A stretch of 12,215 nucleotides of DNA from Bacilli bacterium. Its GTDB lineage: Bacteria; Bacillota_I; Bacilli_A; RF39; UBA660. The stretch covers positions 1 to 12,215 of the forward strand of contig JAEEMF010000021.1 in assembly GCA_016283075.1 (NCBI GenBank), written 5' to 3'. Each line of letters begins with the position of its first letter. The first letter of the stretch is position 1. The notes beneath the pieces are model-generated. The model did no database searches and was not told the origin of the DNA. It saw only the letters and a list, made by a program, of their open reading frames with translations. Position numbers and translations under genes: made by a program. Positions 1-7,434 of the stretch are shown here, one piece after another.

Positions 1-336
1 TCTTAAAGCATCAACTAATTCTTCGTACTGTTTATTAGTTATTTCGTCATCTACTAGGTCTCCTGTTATAACGATTATATCTGGTTTTAATTTATTAACA
101 TCTTTTACTATTTTTTCAATATCAGATTTTTTAGTACTTCTATTACCATAGTGAATATCTGATAAATGTGCTATTTTGAATCCATCATATTCTTCTGGTA
201 ACTTATCACTTTTAACTAGATATTCTTTTACATAAAAACCTGATGTTCCTATAATCATAGCGTATAAATATATAGCTACCATTAATAGTATTATAACAAG
301 TGTTATTAATAATATTTTTATTTTAATACTCATCAT
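1..336 (-). CDS. Membrane-anchored metallophosphoesterase (5' part, runs off the window)
   Basis: Reading the minus strand from the ATG at 336 gives 112 codons that continue past position 1, so only the N-terminus is present. Residues 4-30 form a hydrophobic signal-anchor helix. From residue 53 the sequence matches the start of a calcineurin-like metallophosphoesterase: D60-I-H62 is the first metal-binding motif (DxH) and G92-D93-L-V-D96 is the second (GDxxD). The later GNH(E/D) and GHxH motifs would lie outside the window. The layout resembles the YkuE/YaeI type, in which an N-terminal membrane helix precedes the phosphoesterase; some of these act on lipid-linked phosphoesters, but the substrate here is unknown. 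GGTGAT directly abuts the ATG, and a second in-frame ATG follows immediately at 333. It is divergent from the gene at 514. I am confident of the family, not of the substrate. Confidence 0.88.
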   Translation of the reverse strand, partial: MMSIKIKILLITLVIILLMVAIYLYAMIIGTSGFYVKEYLVKSDKLPEEYDGFKIAHLSDIHYGNRSTKKSDIEKIVKDVNKLKPDIIVITGDLVDDEITNKQYEELVDALR

Positions 337-348
337 ATCACCATACTA

Positions 349-357
349 ATTTTACCA
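349..357 (-). promoter_or_regulatory. Extended -10 promoter for the metallophosphoesterase gene
   Basis: On the minus strand, TGGTAAAAT (TGn plus TAAAAT) lies 12 bases before the first ATG, with no recognisable -35. The predicted transcript start leaves a leader of only a few bases that holds GGTGAT. It resembles the extended -10 elements found before the genes at 514, 3189 and 5430. It is a motif call only. Confidence 0.45.
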
Positions 358-486
358 TATTTTTTTATATTTGTTTATGCTTAAAATGTAAATGATTTGT
401 ATATTTATAAATGTTAAATATATGGTAAGAAAATTGAAAGATAATTATATTATTTTAAAAGAGTTATAGGTCTTTTTATTTCGTTA

Positions 487-495
487 TGTTATAAT
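487..495 (+). promoter_or_regulatory. Extended -10 promoter for the zinc-ribbon/TPM operon
   Basis: TGTTATAAT is a perfect extended -10 (TGn plus TATAAT), 18 bases before the ATG at 514. No good -35 lies 16-18 bases upstream, as expected when the extended -10 carries recognition. The predicted start near 502 leaves a leader of about 12 bases containing GGGTGAT. A run of five T (473-477) precedes it, and AAAAGA (457-462) can pair weakly with TCTTTT (471-476). Confidence 0.55.
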
Positions 496-513
496 TAATT
501 ATAGGGTGATGAT

Positions 514-1593
514 ATGGCTAAAGAAGTATTAGATAATAAGTGTCCTTCTTGCGGAGCAGCAATATTTTTTAATCCTACTTTAGGTAAATGGAAATGTCGC
601 TACTGCGATAGTGAATTTACTTTAGAGGAGATGCAAAAACATAATAATGCTAGTAATGCCGATTATAACGATGTAAAAAGTGGCGGTAATTACAAAGCTG
701 AAGATGACACTAATTATGTTACTTATATATGTCAGGACTGCGGAGCACAAATTGTTGCGGATGAACAAACTGCTTCTACATTCTGTGTATATTGTGGTAA
801 TACAGCAATTTTAAAGAATAAGTTAACTGGTGAGTTCGCACCAGATTATATAATTCCATTTAAGCAAGAAAAGAAAACAGCTATTGAAAAGTTTAAAGGT
901 TTATCTAAAGGACATCCTTTAATGCCTAGGTCTTTTAATAATGAAAAGAATATTGAAAAGATAACAGGTGTATATATACCTTTTTGGCTTTATGATATAA
1001 ATGTATCTGGACAGGTTGATTTAACAGGTGAAAAAGTATCTTCTTGGTCATCTGGTGATACTACATATACTAAGACTGATTATTATAAAATGCAAAGAAA
1101 TTTAACAATGGATTTTGATAGAGTTCCAGTAGATGGTTCTACTAGATTTGATGATTCTATAATGAATTCTATTGAACCATTTAATTATAAAGAAGTTGTT
1201 GATTATAACCATGCTTATTTATCAGGTTTTTTAGCTGAAAGATATGATATAAATAACGAGAATTTGTTTAAAGATGCAGCAGAAAGAACTCTTACATCTG
1301 CTAAAACAGAAGTACTTTCTTCTTGTGTAGGATATTCTTCTAAGAGAATAACTAATAATGGTTTAGTTGCTAAACAAACAAAACTTGAATATGCACTTTT
1401 CCCTGTTTGGATGGTAAATGTTAAATATGGTGATAAGTATTATACATTTGCTATGAATGGTCAAACTGGTAAGTTTATTGGTAATATTCCTATTGATAAA
1501 AAGCGTTTACTTATGTATTCAGTAATGGTATTTGCTATATGTTTTGCAATTTTACTTGCAATATCATATGTGATGTATCTATTTAATAAATAG
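514..1593 (+). CDS. Double TFIIB-type zinc-ribbon protein with C-terminal membrane helix
   Basis: A 359-residue protein whose function I do not know. Two zinc ribbons sit at the N-terminus with the same spacing: C10/C13 with C28/C31, and C73/C76 with C91/C94, each CxxC-14-CxxC. A linker rich in Asn and Asp separates them. Residues about 105-330 form a soluble domain with no motif I can name, containing several Tyr/Trp-rich strands such as YIPFWLYD and YALFPVWMVNVKYG. Residues 335-357 are a strongly hydrophobic helix near the C-terminus, so the protein is probably tail-anchored with the ribbons in the cytoplasm. Related Firmicutes proteins are labelled TFIIB-type zinc-ribbon proteins, and some are mislabelled as helicase or PriA because of the ribbons alone; no helicase motif is present here. 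The TPM protein follows after 9 bases, so the two are probably co-expressed partners. The start is supported by GGGTGATG. Confidence 0.85.
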   Translation: MAKEVLDNKCPSCGAAIFFNPTLGKWKCRYCDSEFTLEEMQKHNNASNADYNDVKSGGNYKAEDDTNYVTYICQDCGAQIVADEQTASTFCVYCGNTAILKNKLTGEFAPDYIIPFKQEKKTAIEKFKGLSKGHPLMPRSFNNEKNIEKITGVYIPFWLYDINVSGQVDLTGEKVSSWSSGDTTYTKTDYYKMQRNLTMDFDRVPVDGSTRFDDSIMNSIEPFNYKEVVDYNHAYLSGFLAERYDINNENLFKDAAERTLTSAKTEVLSSCVGYSSKRITNNGLVAKQTKLEYALFPVWMVNVKYGDKYYTFAMNGQTGKFIGNIPIDKKRLLMYSVMVFAICFAILLAISYVMYLFNK

Positions 1594-1602
1594 GAGGTTT
1601 AT

Positions 1603-3132
1603 ATGAAAAAGAAATTATTAATTTTAATTACATTTATTTCGATATTCTTCCTTACTTTAAGTGGTACATATGCTAAAACTCCTAAGACTTATGATAGAAA
1701 TACTTTAAATAACTTAGGTGTTAATAAAAAATGGAAAATTACTGATAACAATAAGAAAAATGTACTTGCAACATATAAAGTTGATGCTTCTGAAAAAATC
1801 TATGATTTTTCAGATATATTAACTGATGATGAAGAAAAGAAATTATCTAAACAAATAGAAGAATTTATAAAGAAAACTGGATTTGATATGGTTATCTTTA
1901 TTGATAATAAATCATATTCTCGTGATGATGAGAATACTACATATGCTACTGATTTTTATGATTATAATGACTTTGGTATGAGTTCGACTCATTATGATGG
2001 TGTTATGATTTTTAGAAATACTTATGAGGCTGATAAATATTTTGATGCATTCTCATTTGGAGAAGCTCAGCTTTATATTCCATCTAGAGAACTTGATGCT
2101 ACATTAGATGATATATATAATGAGATAAGTTCATCTCATTATTATGAAGGCTTTTCTAAATATATAGCTGATATGACTAAATATTATGAAAATGGTAAAC
2201 CATCTTCATATGATAAAGCTTATATAGATGATACTGGTCATATAGCATATAATACTGAAATTACTGGTAGTGCTACCGAAACTCAAGATAGAACTACCTT
2301 AGATAACTTAGGTGTTAATAAGAAATGGAAGATTACTGATTCTAATAGAAGTAATGTTCTTGATACTCCTAAGGTTGATGCTAGTTTTAAAATCTATGAC
2401 TTTTCAGATATTTTAACTCCTGCTGAAGAAGCAAGTTTAAAAATAATGATTGATGATTTTAGAGATAAAACTGGATTTGATATGGTAATATTTACTGATG
2501 ATTTTGCTTATACTAATGATTATGCAAATACTACACGCGCAACAGATTTCTACGATTATAATGATTTTGGTATGGGTACAGAAAATTATGATGGTGTACT
2601 TTTATTTAGAAATACATATAAAGATGATCCATATTATGATGCGCTCTCATTTGGTAAAGCTCAGCTTTATATTACTCCATCTGAACTTAGTATTACTTTA
2701 GATCATATATATGACTTAGTTCATAGTGGGCAATACTATGAAGGATTTAAAAAGTATATTGAAGAGATGACTCTTTGTTATGATAATGGTATCTCTGATG
2801 CCTATAAAGATGCTTATATAGATGATACTGGTCATATAGTATTTCCTTATAAAGCTAACTATGCAATGCTTGGTTTTGTAGCTGTTATTATTACTATTAT
2901 TGTAATGATAATTATGGCTTCTAAACATAAAATGATTAAGAAAGCTACTAATGCAACTGATTATATTGAAGAAGGTAAGACTAACTACTCAGTTAAGTCT
3001 GATCAGTTCTTAAGATCTAGAACTACTTCTTATACTCATTCGTCTAGCTCGGGTAGTGGCGGAGGAGGAGGTTTCTCTGGCTCAGGAAGTTCTGGCGGAG
3101 GATTCTCATCTGGCGGAGGTCGTCATGGATAA
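1603..3132 (+). CDS. Secreted/membrane protein with two tandem TPM domains
   Basis: A 509-residue protein. Residues 1-24 look like a signal peptide (KKK, hydrophobic core, then TYA before K25). Residues 31-216 and 229-414 are two copies of one unit, each with a short conserved lead-in (NLGVNKKWKITD) and a TPM domain (Psb32/TLP18.3/MOLO-1 type). Shared marks include KIYDFSDILT, KTGFDMVIF, TDFYDYNDFGM, YDGV..FRNTY and YYEGF.KYI..MT. Residues 420-439 are a membrane helix, followed by a basic segment and a tail made almost only of Gly and Ser (480-507), as in many TPM proteins. The predicted topology is TPM domains outside and the glycine-rich tail inside. TPM domains occur in photosystem repair and acetylcholine-receptor assembly factors and in many uncharacterised bacterial envelope proteins; the molecular role here is unknown. 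The ribosome-binding site overlaps the stop codon of the preceding gene (TAGGAGG), implying one operon. A terminator follows directly. Confidence 0.88.
   Translation: MKKKLLILITFISIFFLTLSGTYAKTPKTYDRNTLNNLGVNKKWKITDNNKKNVLATYKVDASEKIYDFSDILTDDEEKKLSKQIEEFIKKTGFDMVIFIDNKSYSRDDENTTYATDFYDYNDFGMSSTHYDGVMIFRNTYEADKYFDAFSFGEAQLYIPSRELDATLDDIYNEISSSHYYEGFSKYIADMTKYYENGKPSSYDKAYIDDTGHIAYNTEITGSATETQDRTTLDNLGVNKKWKITDSNRSNVLDTPKVDASFKIYDFSDILTPAEEASLKIMIDDFRDKTGFDMVIFTDDFAYTNDYANTTRATDFYDYNDFGMGTENYDGVLLFRNTYKDDPYYDALSFGKAQLYITPSELSITLDHIYDLVHSGQYYEGFKKYIEEMTLCYDNGISDAYKDAYIDDTGHIVFPYKANYAMLGFVAVIITIIVMIIMASKHKMIKKATNATDYIEEGKTNYSVKSDQFLRSRTTSYTHSSSSGSGGGGGFSGSGSSGGGFSSGGGRHG
1693..2844 (+). repeat. 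Intragenic tandem duplication of the TPM unit (594-bp period)
   Basis: Unit 1 is 1693-2250 and unit 2 is 2287-2844. Equivalent residues are always exactly 198 codons apart across the whole 186-residue unit (for example DR-TL at 31/229, KIYDFSDILT at 65/263, YIDDTGHI at 207/405), so no insertion or deletion has accumulated in either copy. By hand count about 120 of 186 residues are identical. Divergence is concentrated in helix surfaces (residues 75-90 against 273-288) and around 101-110 against 299-308. Confidence 0.95.
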
Positions 3133-3160
3133 GATAAATGATATTTCATTTATCTTTTTT
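3131..3160 (+). terminator. Intrinsic terminator of the zinc-ribbon/TPM operon
   Basis: A perfect 10-bp stem, AAGATAAATG (3131-3140) with CATTTATCTT (3147-3156), closes a six-base loop and runs into six T (3155-3160). The 5' arm begins inside the TAA stop codon of the TPM gene. The stem is AT-rich, but the shape and T-tract are those of an intrinsic terminator. Confidence 0.8.
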
Positions 3161-3163
3161 ATT

Positions 3164-3172
3164 TGTTATAAT
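3164..3172 (+). promoter_or_regulatory. Extended -10 promoter for the U32 gene
   Basis: TGTTATAAT begins three bases after the T-tract of the preceding terminator. Transcription would start near 3179, leaving about 10 bases before the ATG at 3189, with GGTGATGA as the ribosome-binding site. The whole -35 region would lie inside the terminator hairpin. Confidence 0.55.
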
Positions 3173-3188
3173 TAGGTCGGTGATGAAT

Positions 3189-5387
3189 ATGAAGAGACCG
3201 GAAATCTTAGCGCCAGCTGGAAATATGATGTGTTTAAAAGCAGCGATAGCTGCGGGGTGTGACGCTATTTATTTAGGAGGAAGTTTTTATGGAGCAAGAG
3301 CTTTTTCTAATAATTTTAGTAACGAAGAAATTATAGAAGCAGTAACACTTGCACATAAATATGGTGTAAAAATTTATGTAACTGTTAATACTATTATTTA
3401 TGAACATGAAGTGAAAAACTTTATGAAATATATTGAATTTTTATATATGAATAATGTTGATGCTGTAATTGTTCAAGATATAGGTATGATGGATTTAATT
3501 AGACAAACTTATCCGGATTTTGATGTACATGCTTCTACTCAAATGCATATTCATACTTTAGAAGGGGTTAAATTTGTAGAAGATTTAGGACTTACTAGAG
3601 CAGTACTTGCTAGAGAAACTACTATTGATGATATAGAAAACATTAAGAAAAATACTAATATTGAACTGGAAATATTTGTACATGGTGCTCTTTGTATTTC
3701 TTACTCTGGTCAGTGTTTAATGAGTTCTATAATAGGCGGAAGAAGTGGTAATAGAGGTACTTGTGCTCAGCCATGTCGTCAAAAATATAATGTACTTGAT
3801 AGTGATAAGAAAAAGGTTAATAACTATGAATATAACTTAAGTACAAAAGATTTAAATTCTTTAGAAAATGTAGGAAAATTAATTGAAATAGGAGTAGATA
3901 GTCTTAAGATAGAAGGACGTATGAAATCTCCTAGTTATGTATATTTAGTTGTATCTCTTTATAAGAAGGCTATTGATAGTTATTTAGAAAATAAAAAAGT
4001 TAAAATAGATGATGAAGATATAAAGAAATTAATGGTTACTTTTAATAGATTATATACAAAAGGATTTATGTTCTATGAAAAGAATAATGACTTTATTAAT
4101 CCAGTTAGACCTAATCATCAGGGTATAGAAATAGGAAAAATTATTAAGTCTAAAAATGGTTTTATAACTATTAAATTAAGTGAAAAACTTAGTATTAATG
4201 ATGGTATTAGAATAGTAGATAAAGAAGATACTGGATTTATTGTTACTAACATGTATAAAGGAAGTAGTAGTATTAAAACTGCAAATGCTGGAGATACTAT
4301 TAGTATTAAGACTCCTTATAATATAAAAGAAAACTTAGTAGTACTTAAAACACTTGATTATGAACTAAATAAAGCTATTGAATCACTTATAAATAAAAAT
4401 GAAAGATATGTCTTTATTAATGGTAAGATTACTATTAAAGAAAATGAGATTATGACTTTAGAAGTAAGAGATAGTACTCATACTATTAAAGTAAGTAGTG
4501 ATAATATAGTTACTAAGGCTATTAATAATCCTAGTACTTCTGATATGGTACTTAAACAGCTTAATAAAACAGGTGATACTGTATATAAGTTTTTATCTAT
4601 AGAAACTGACTATAATGAAAAGTTATTTGTTCCTATAAAAGAACTTAATGAACTTAGAAGACTAGCACTTCTTAAACTAGATAGTGAAAGATTGAAACTT
4701 AATAGAAGTTATAAAGAAGGAAAATATAAAAGAAAAGTTAAGGAGTATCCTAAAAGTTATAATAAGAATGTTTATATTGAAGATGAAGAAGCATTTTTAA
4801 ATACTGATTTATCTAAATATAATATGGTTTATGTAGATGAGGATGTATTTAATAAATATAAGGATAAATATAATAATATATATTTAAAATTACCTAGAGT
4901 TAAACCTGTATATAAAGAATATGATACTCATATACTTGTATCTGAACTTGGTAGTGTTTATAAATATAAAGATATTGATACTGATTTTTCTTTAAATATT
5001 GTTAATTCATATAGTGTAGCTCTTCTTCATAGTATGGGAGTAAATAAAGTAACACTTTCTTATGAATTAAACGAAAGACAAATTGCTAAACTTATTAATT
5101 GTTATAATACTAGGTATCATAAACATCCTAATTTAGAAATGATTGTCTTTGGAAGGGAAGAGCTTATGGTATCAAAGTTTAATGTTCTTAATTACTATAG
5201 TTTAAAAAATGAAGGATACTTAGAAGATAGATTTAAGAACCTATATCCTATTAAAGAACATAATGGACTTATGTATATATATAATAATAAGGTAAGATAT
5301 AATAAAGACTTAGATTTATATCATGAACTTGGTATTAATAATTTTAGATATAATATTGTTAAAAAAGAGGACTTAAAGTTAATTTAA
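3189..5387 (+). CDS. Long peptidase-U32 family protein, RlhA/TrhP-like RNA hydroxylation factor
   Basis: A 732-residue protein. Residues 1-60 begin RPEILAPAGN and continue AAGCDAIYLGG, the usual U32 barrel start. Residues 163-200 hold the family signature: VHGALC, SGQC, RSGNRG and CAQPC, with four cysteines at 169, 176, 192 and 196 that probably bind an iron-sulfur cluster. Residues about 230-275 contain STKDL and the conserved EGRMKSPSYVY. The later part matches the longer U32 architecture with a C-terminal DUF3656-like region rather than the short tRNA type. Despite the peptidase name, characterised relatives hydroxylate RNA: RlhA modifies 23S rRNA and TrhP modifies wobble uridine of tRNA, using prephenate-linked chemistry. 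RlhA-like is my inference from length. An earlier in-frame ATG at 3138 lies inside the upstream terminator and before the promoter, so it is not the start; ATG 3183 is nearly leaderless, and ATG 3189 has a spaced GGTGAT. Confidence 0.85.
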   Translation: MKRPEILAPAGNMMCLKAAIAAGCDAIYLGGSFYGARAFSNNFSNEEIIEAVTLAHKYGVKIYVTVNTIIYEHEVKNFMKYIEFLYMNNVDAVIVQDIGMMDLIRQTYPDFDVHASTQMHIHTLEGVKFVEDLGLTRAVLARETTIDDIENIKKNTNIELEIFVHGALCISYSGQCLMSSIIGGRSGNRGTCAQPCRQKYNVLDSDKKKVNNYEYNLSTKDLNSLENVGKLIEIGVDSLKIEGRMKSPSYVYLVVSLYKKAIDSYLENKKVKIDDEDIKKLMVTFNRLYTKGFMFYEKNNDFINPVRPNHQGIEIGKIIKSKNGFITIKLSEKLSINDGIRIVDKEDTGFIVTNMYKGSSSIKTANAGDTISIKTPYNIKENLVVLKTLDYELNKAIESLINKNERYVFINGKITIKENEIMTLEVRDSTHTIKVSSDNIVTKAINNPSTSDMVLKQLNKTGDTVYKFLSIETDYNEKLFVPIKELNELRRLALLKLDSERLKLNRSYKEGKYKRKVKEYPKSYNKNVYIEDEEAFLNTDLSKYNMVYVDEDVFNKYKDKYNNIYLKLPRVKPVYKEYDTHILVSELGSVYKYKDIDTDFSLNIVNSYSVALLHSMGVNKVTLSYELNERQIAKLINCYNTRYHKHPNLEMIVFGREELMVSKFNVLNYYSLKNEGYLEDRFKNLYPIKEHNGLMYIYNNKVRYNKDLDLYHELGINNFRYNIVKKEDLKLI

Positions 5388-5396
5388 GTCCTTTTT
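5368..5396 (+). terminator. Intrinsic terminator overlapping the end of the U32 gene
   Basis: A perfect 10-bp stem, AGGACTTAAA (5368-5377) with TTTAAGTCCT (5383-5392), has a five-base loop and a T-tract at 5392-5396. The stop codon TAA (5385-5387) lies inside the 3' arm, so the last codons of the gene form the terminator. An A-run at 5361-5366 could pair with the T-tract, which would also allow termination from the other side. Confidence 0.85.
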
Positions 5397-5397
5397 A

Positions 5398-5406
5398 TGT
5401 TATAAT
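5398..5406 (+). promoter_or_regulatory. Extended -10 promoter for the glycoside-hydrolase-like gene
   Basis: TGTTATAAT starts two bases after the T-tract of the U32 terminator. The expected start near 5413 gives a leader of about 17 bases holding GAGGTGG before the ATG at 5430. No -35 of quality is visible; its place is taken by the terminator loop. Confidence 0.55.
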
Positions 5407-5429
5407 AATATTAATAATGAGGTGGCAAT

Positions 5430-7142
5430 ATGGAAAAGAGAAGAGTTAGCCTTACTTTTAAAATATTTCTTATTATTTCAATAATGTTTTCAATGTGTTT
5501 AGGCTCTCTTGCGCTTTACTATAAATATTTATATAAATCTAATGTTAAAGCCTTGCTTTCTAAAGATATAAAAGCTTTTACTAGTTCACTTGGTAAAACA
5601 GTAGATTTATATAATATGAAAGACTTTTCAGTTGCGACTTCTCTAATAAGAGGTACTGATATAACTTTAACTGGAGATGTTTATGATAAAGTAGATGATG
5701 AAGGTAATCATGACTTATATCGTAAAGTTAAGTATGAAAATGAAGAGTACTATATGAATCCAGAAGATATATCTACTACTTATGAAGATAGTGTTAAACA
5801 AAAAGAAGTTTATGTTAGAACCAGTTTAACTACTTATAAAGATAATGAAAGTTCTAATATATTAGGATATAGTAAAAAAGGTAGTAAGTTAGAAATACTT
5901 GGTTTTGATAAAATAAATGATGATGGTTCAGTAAATATGTATAAGGTTAAAATAAATGATACTACTGAAGGATACATATATGCTAAGTATACTGTGGATA
6001 CTAAAGAAGAAGCAGATAAAGTATATAATGAAAACGGCACTTATGATAAACATAAAGATCGTAAGTATAGATTTGAATTATATGGAGGTTCTCCTAAAAA
6101 CTTAGATTACTATCCATATGAAAAACCTACATTTGAAGATAATCCATTTGTAGATCAAACTAAAACTTATTATTTAGCTGGTACTAAATATATATTAGGT
6201 GATATTGATAAATATATTAATTTAGCTAAAAAAGCAGGAGCAAATGCTTTTGTAGTGGATATAAAAGATGGTGCACTTGCTTATAAATCAGAAGTAGCTA
6301 AATCATATACAATGTCTAGTTATAATAGTGCTATGAACTCTATCGATACATATAAAAATGCTATTAAAAAGATTAAAGAATCAGGATTATATGTAATAGG
6401 TAGAATTGTACTTTTTAATGATAGTACTTATGCTAAAGATAATTCAGGTGAATGTATTTTAAGCACATCTGGTAATAGTACTGGATGGGTAAGTGCATAT
6501 AGCAGAAGAGCCTGGGAATATAATGTTAAACTTGCTAGAGAAGCGGTAAGTTTATTTGGATTTAATGAAATTCAATTTGATTACGTTCGTTTCCCAGAAA
6601 GTTCATGGAATTATTCTAAATGGGGATATAATTTTAGAAATACATATAATGAAGAAAAAGCTGAAGCTGTACAACATTTCTTATATTACGCAGCTGATGA
6701 AATACATAAAGATCATGTTTATTTATCGGTAGATGTATTTGGAGAATCTTCATCTGATTATGTAACAGCATATGGTCAGTACTGGCCTGCTATATCTAAT
6801 ATAGTAGATGTAATAAGTGCTATGCCATATACTGATCATTTTGATAGAAGTAATAGTGCTTACTGGACTAATCCATATAGTACTATGTTAAACTGGGGTA
6901 AAACAGCAGCTGCTAGACAAAAAGAAATACCTACTCCAGCACATGTTAGAACTTGGATAACAGCATATAATACACCATATTGGAAAACAAAACCTGATGT
7001 ATACGTTTCATCTGATTATATTGAAAAACAGGTTAGAGGTCTTGTTGATGCGGGACTAGGACATGGTTTTATTACATGGAATGGTAATTCAAACTATACG
7101 ATATATGAAAAAATTTCAGCAGCATTTGGTAAGGAGTATTAA
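5430..7142 (+). CDS. Membrane-anchored SH3b plus DUF4015 glycoside-hydrolase-like protein
   Basis: A 570-residue protein. Residues 9-31 are a hydrophobic signal-anchor after a basic start (EKRR), so the rest is probably outside the cell. Residues about 55-115 and 125-188 look like two bacterial SH3-type modules; the second shows VYVRTSLTTY, then KGSKLEILG and EGYIYAKY, typical of wall-binding SH3b repeats. Residues about 245-568 match the putative glycosyl hydrolase family DUF4015: a barrel with AGANAFVVDIKD (269-280), YVIGRIVLF (321-329), FDYVRFPE (383-390), LSVDVFGES and a closing GFITWNG. The acidic residues D277, D384 and D435 are candidate catalytic or structural positions. A cell-wall or exopolysaccharide glycan is the likely target, but no activity can be assigned. 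The YutD-family gene starts two bases after its stop. Confidence 0.85.
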   Translation: MEKRRVSLTFKIFLIISIMFSMCLGSLALYYKYLYKSNVKALLSKDIKAFTSSLGKTVDLYNMKDFSVATSLIRGTDITLTGDVYDKVDDEGNHDLYRKVKYENEEYYMNPEDISTTYEDSVKQKEVYVRTSLTTYKDNESSNILGYSKKGSKLEILGFDKINDDGSVNMYKVKINDTTEGYIYAKYTVDTKEEADKVYNENGTYDKHKDRKYRFELYGGSPKNLDYYPYEKPTFEDNPFVDQTKTYYLAGTKYILGDIDKYINLAKKAGANAFVVDIKDGALAYKSEVAKSYTMSSYNSAMNSIDTYKNAIKKIKESGLYVIGRIVLFNDSTYAKDNSGECILSTSGNSTGWVSAYSRRAWEYNVKLAREAVSLFGFNEIQFDYVRFPESSWNYSKWGYNFRNTYNEEKAEAVQHFLYYAADEIHKDHVYLSVDVFGESSSDYVTAYGQYWPAISNIVDVISAMPYTDHFDRSNSAYWTNPYSTMLNWGKTAAARQKEIPTPAHVRTWITAYNTPYWKTKPDVYVSSDYIEKQVRGLVDAGLGHGFITWNGNSNYTIYEKISAAFGKEY

Positions 7143-7143
7143 A

Positions 7144-7431
7144 ATGTCAAAAGAAAAGAAAATTAAAATTAATGATATAGAGTATGAAGTAGTAAAAGAT
7201 TATAAAGATGCTATTGATACATCAGTTATTACAGAAATGTATACTGATTACTTTGAAGTATATGACTACTTATTTGGAGACTGGTCATATGGTAAACTTC
7301 GTCTAAAAGGTTTTTGTGATAAAGGTAATAAACTTAAGAATGAAATTAACTCATATGATAAGATAGATGACTATATTAAAACATACTGTGCATATGAATG
7401 TAGTTACTTTATACTAAAGAAAGTTAGTTAG
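7144..7431 (+). CDS. yutD: YutD-family small protein
   Basis: A 95-residue protein matching the YutD family (DUF1027), a small cytoplasmic protein of Bacilli whose function is not established. The signature GDWSYGKLRLKGF (residues 46-58) corresponds to the family's GDWGYGQLRLRGF region, and the C-terminal DYIKTYCAYECSYFILKK matches its Cys-containing end; C83 and C87 are four residues apart. Upstream residues fit the VKDYKDAID...YTDYFEVYDYL pattern. AAGGAG at 7131-7136, within the last codons of the preceding gene, sits seven bases before the ATG at 7144, and only one base separates the genes, so translation is probably coupled. A longer in-frame reading from 7063 overlaps the DUF4015 gene and lacks a better ribosome-binding site. 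Confidence 0.85.
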   Translation: MSKEKKIKINDIEYEVVKDYKDAIDTSVITEMYTDYFEVYDYLFGDWSYGKLRLKGFCDKGNKLKNEINSYDKIDDYIKTYCAYECSYFILKKVS

Positions 7432-7434
7432 TGT

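Noticed and set aside
352..428. Inverted 9-mers TTACCATAT (352-360) and ATATGGTAA (420-428) in the divergent intergenic region
   Set aside because: They are 59 bases apart in very AT-rich DNA; one copy is part of the minus-strand -10. Too weak for an operator call.
514..1593. Helicase or PriA function for the zinc-ribbon protein
   Set aside because: Only the cysteine pairs resemble PriA; there are no Walker A/B or other helicase motifs, and a membrane helix ends the protein.
3040..3129. GGN-rich repetitive stretch at the end of the TPM gene as a DNA repeat or CRISPR-like array
   Set aside because: It encodes the Gly/Ser tail common in TPM proteins; the units are irregular and have no spacers.
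3138..3188. Upstream ATG at 3138 as start of the U32 gene
   Set aside because: It lies inside the terminator hairpin and upstream of the extended -10; the extra residues have no family match, and ATG 3189 has GGTGAT at good spacing.
5100..5108. TGTTATAAT inside the U32 gene
   Set aside because: It encodes Cys-Tyr-Asn within a continuous coding frame, with no gene start nearby; kept only as a measure of chance occurrence.
7063..7143. Longer start for the YutD-family gene
   Set aside because: It would overlap the DUF4015 gene by 80 bases and adds 27 residues without family similarity; ATG 7144 has AAGGAG seven bases upstream.
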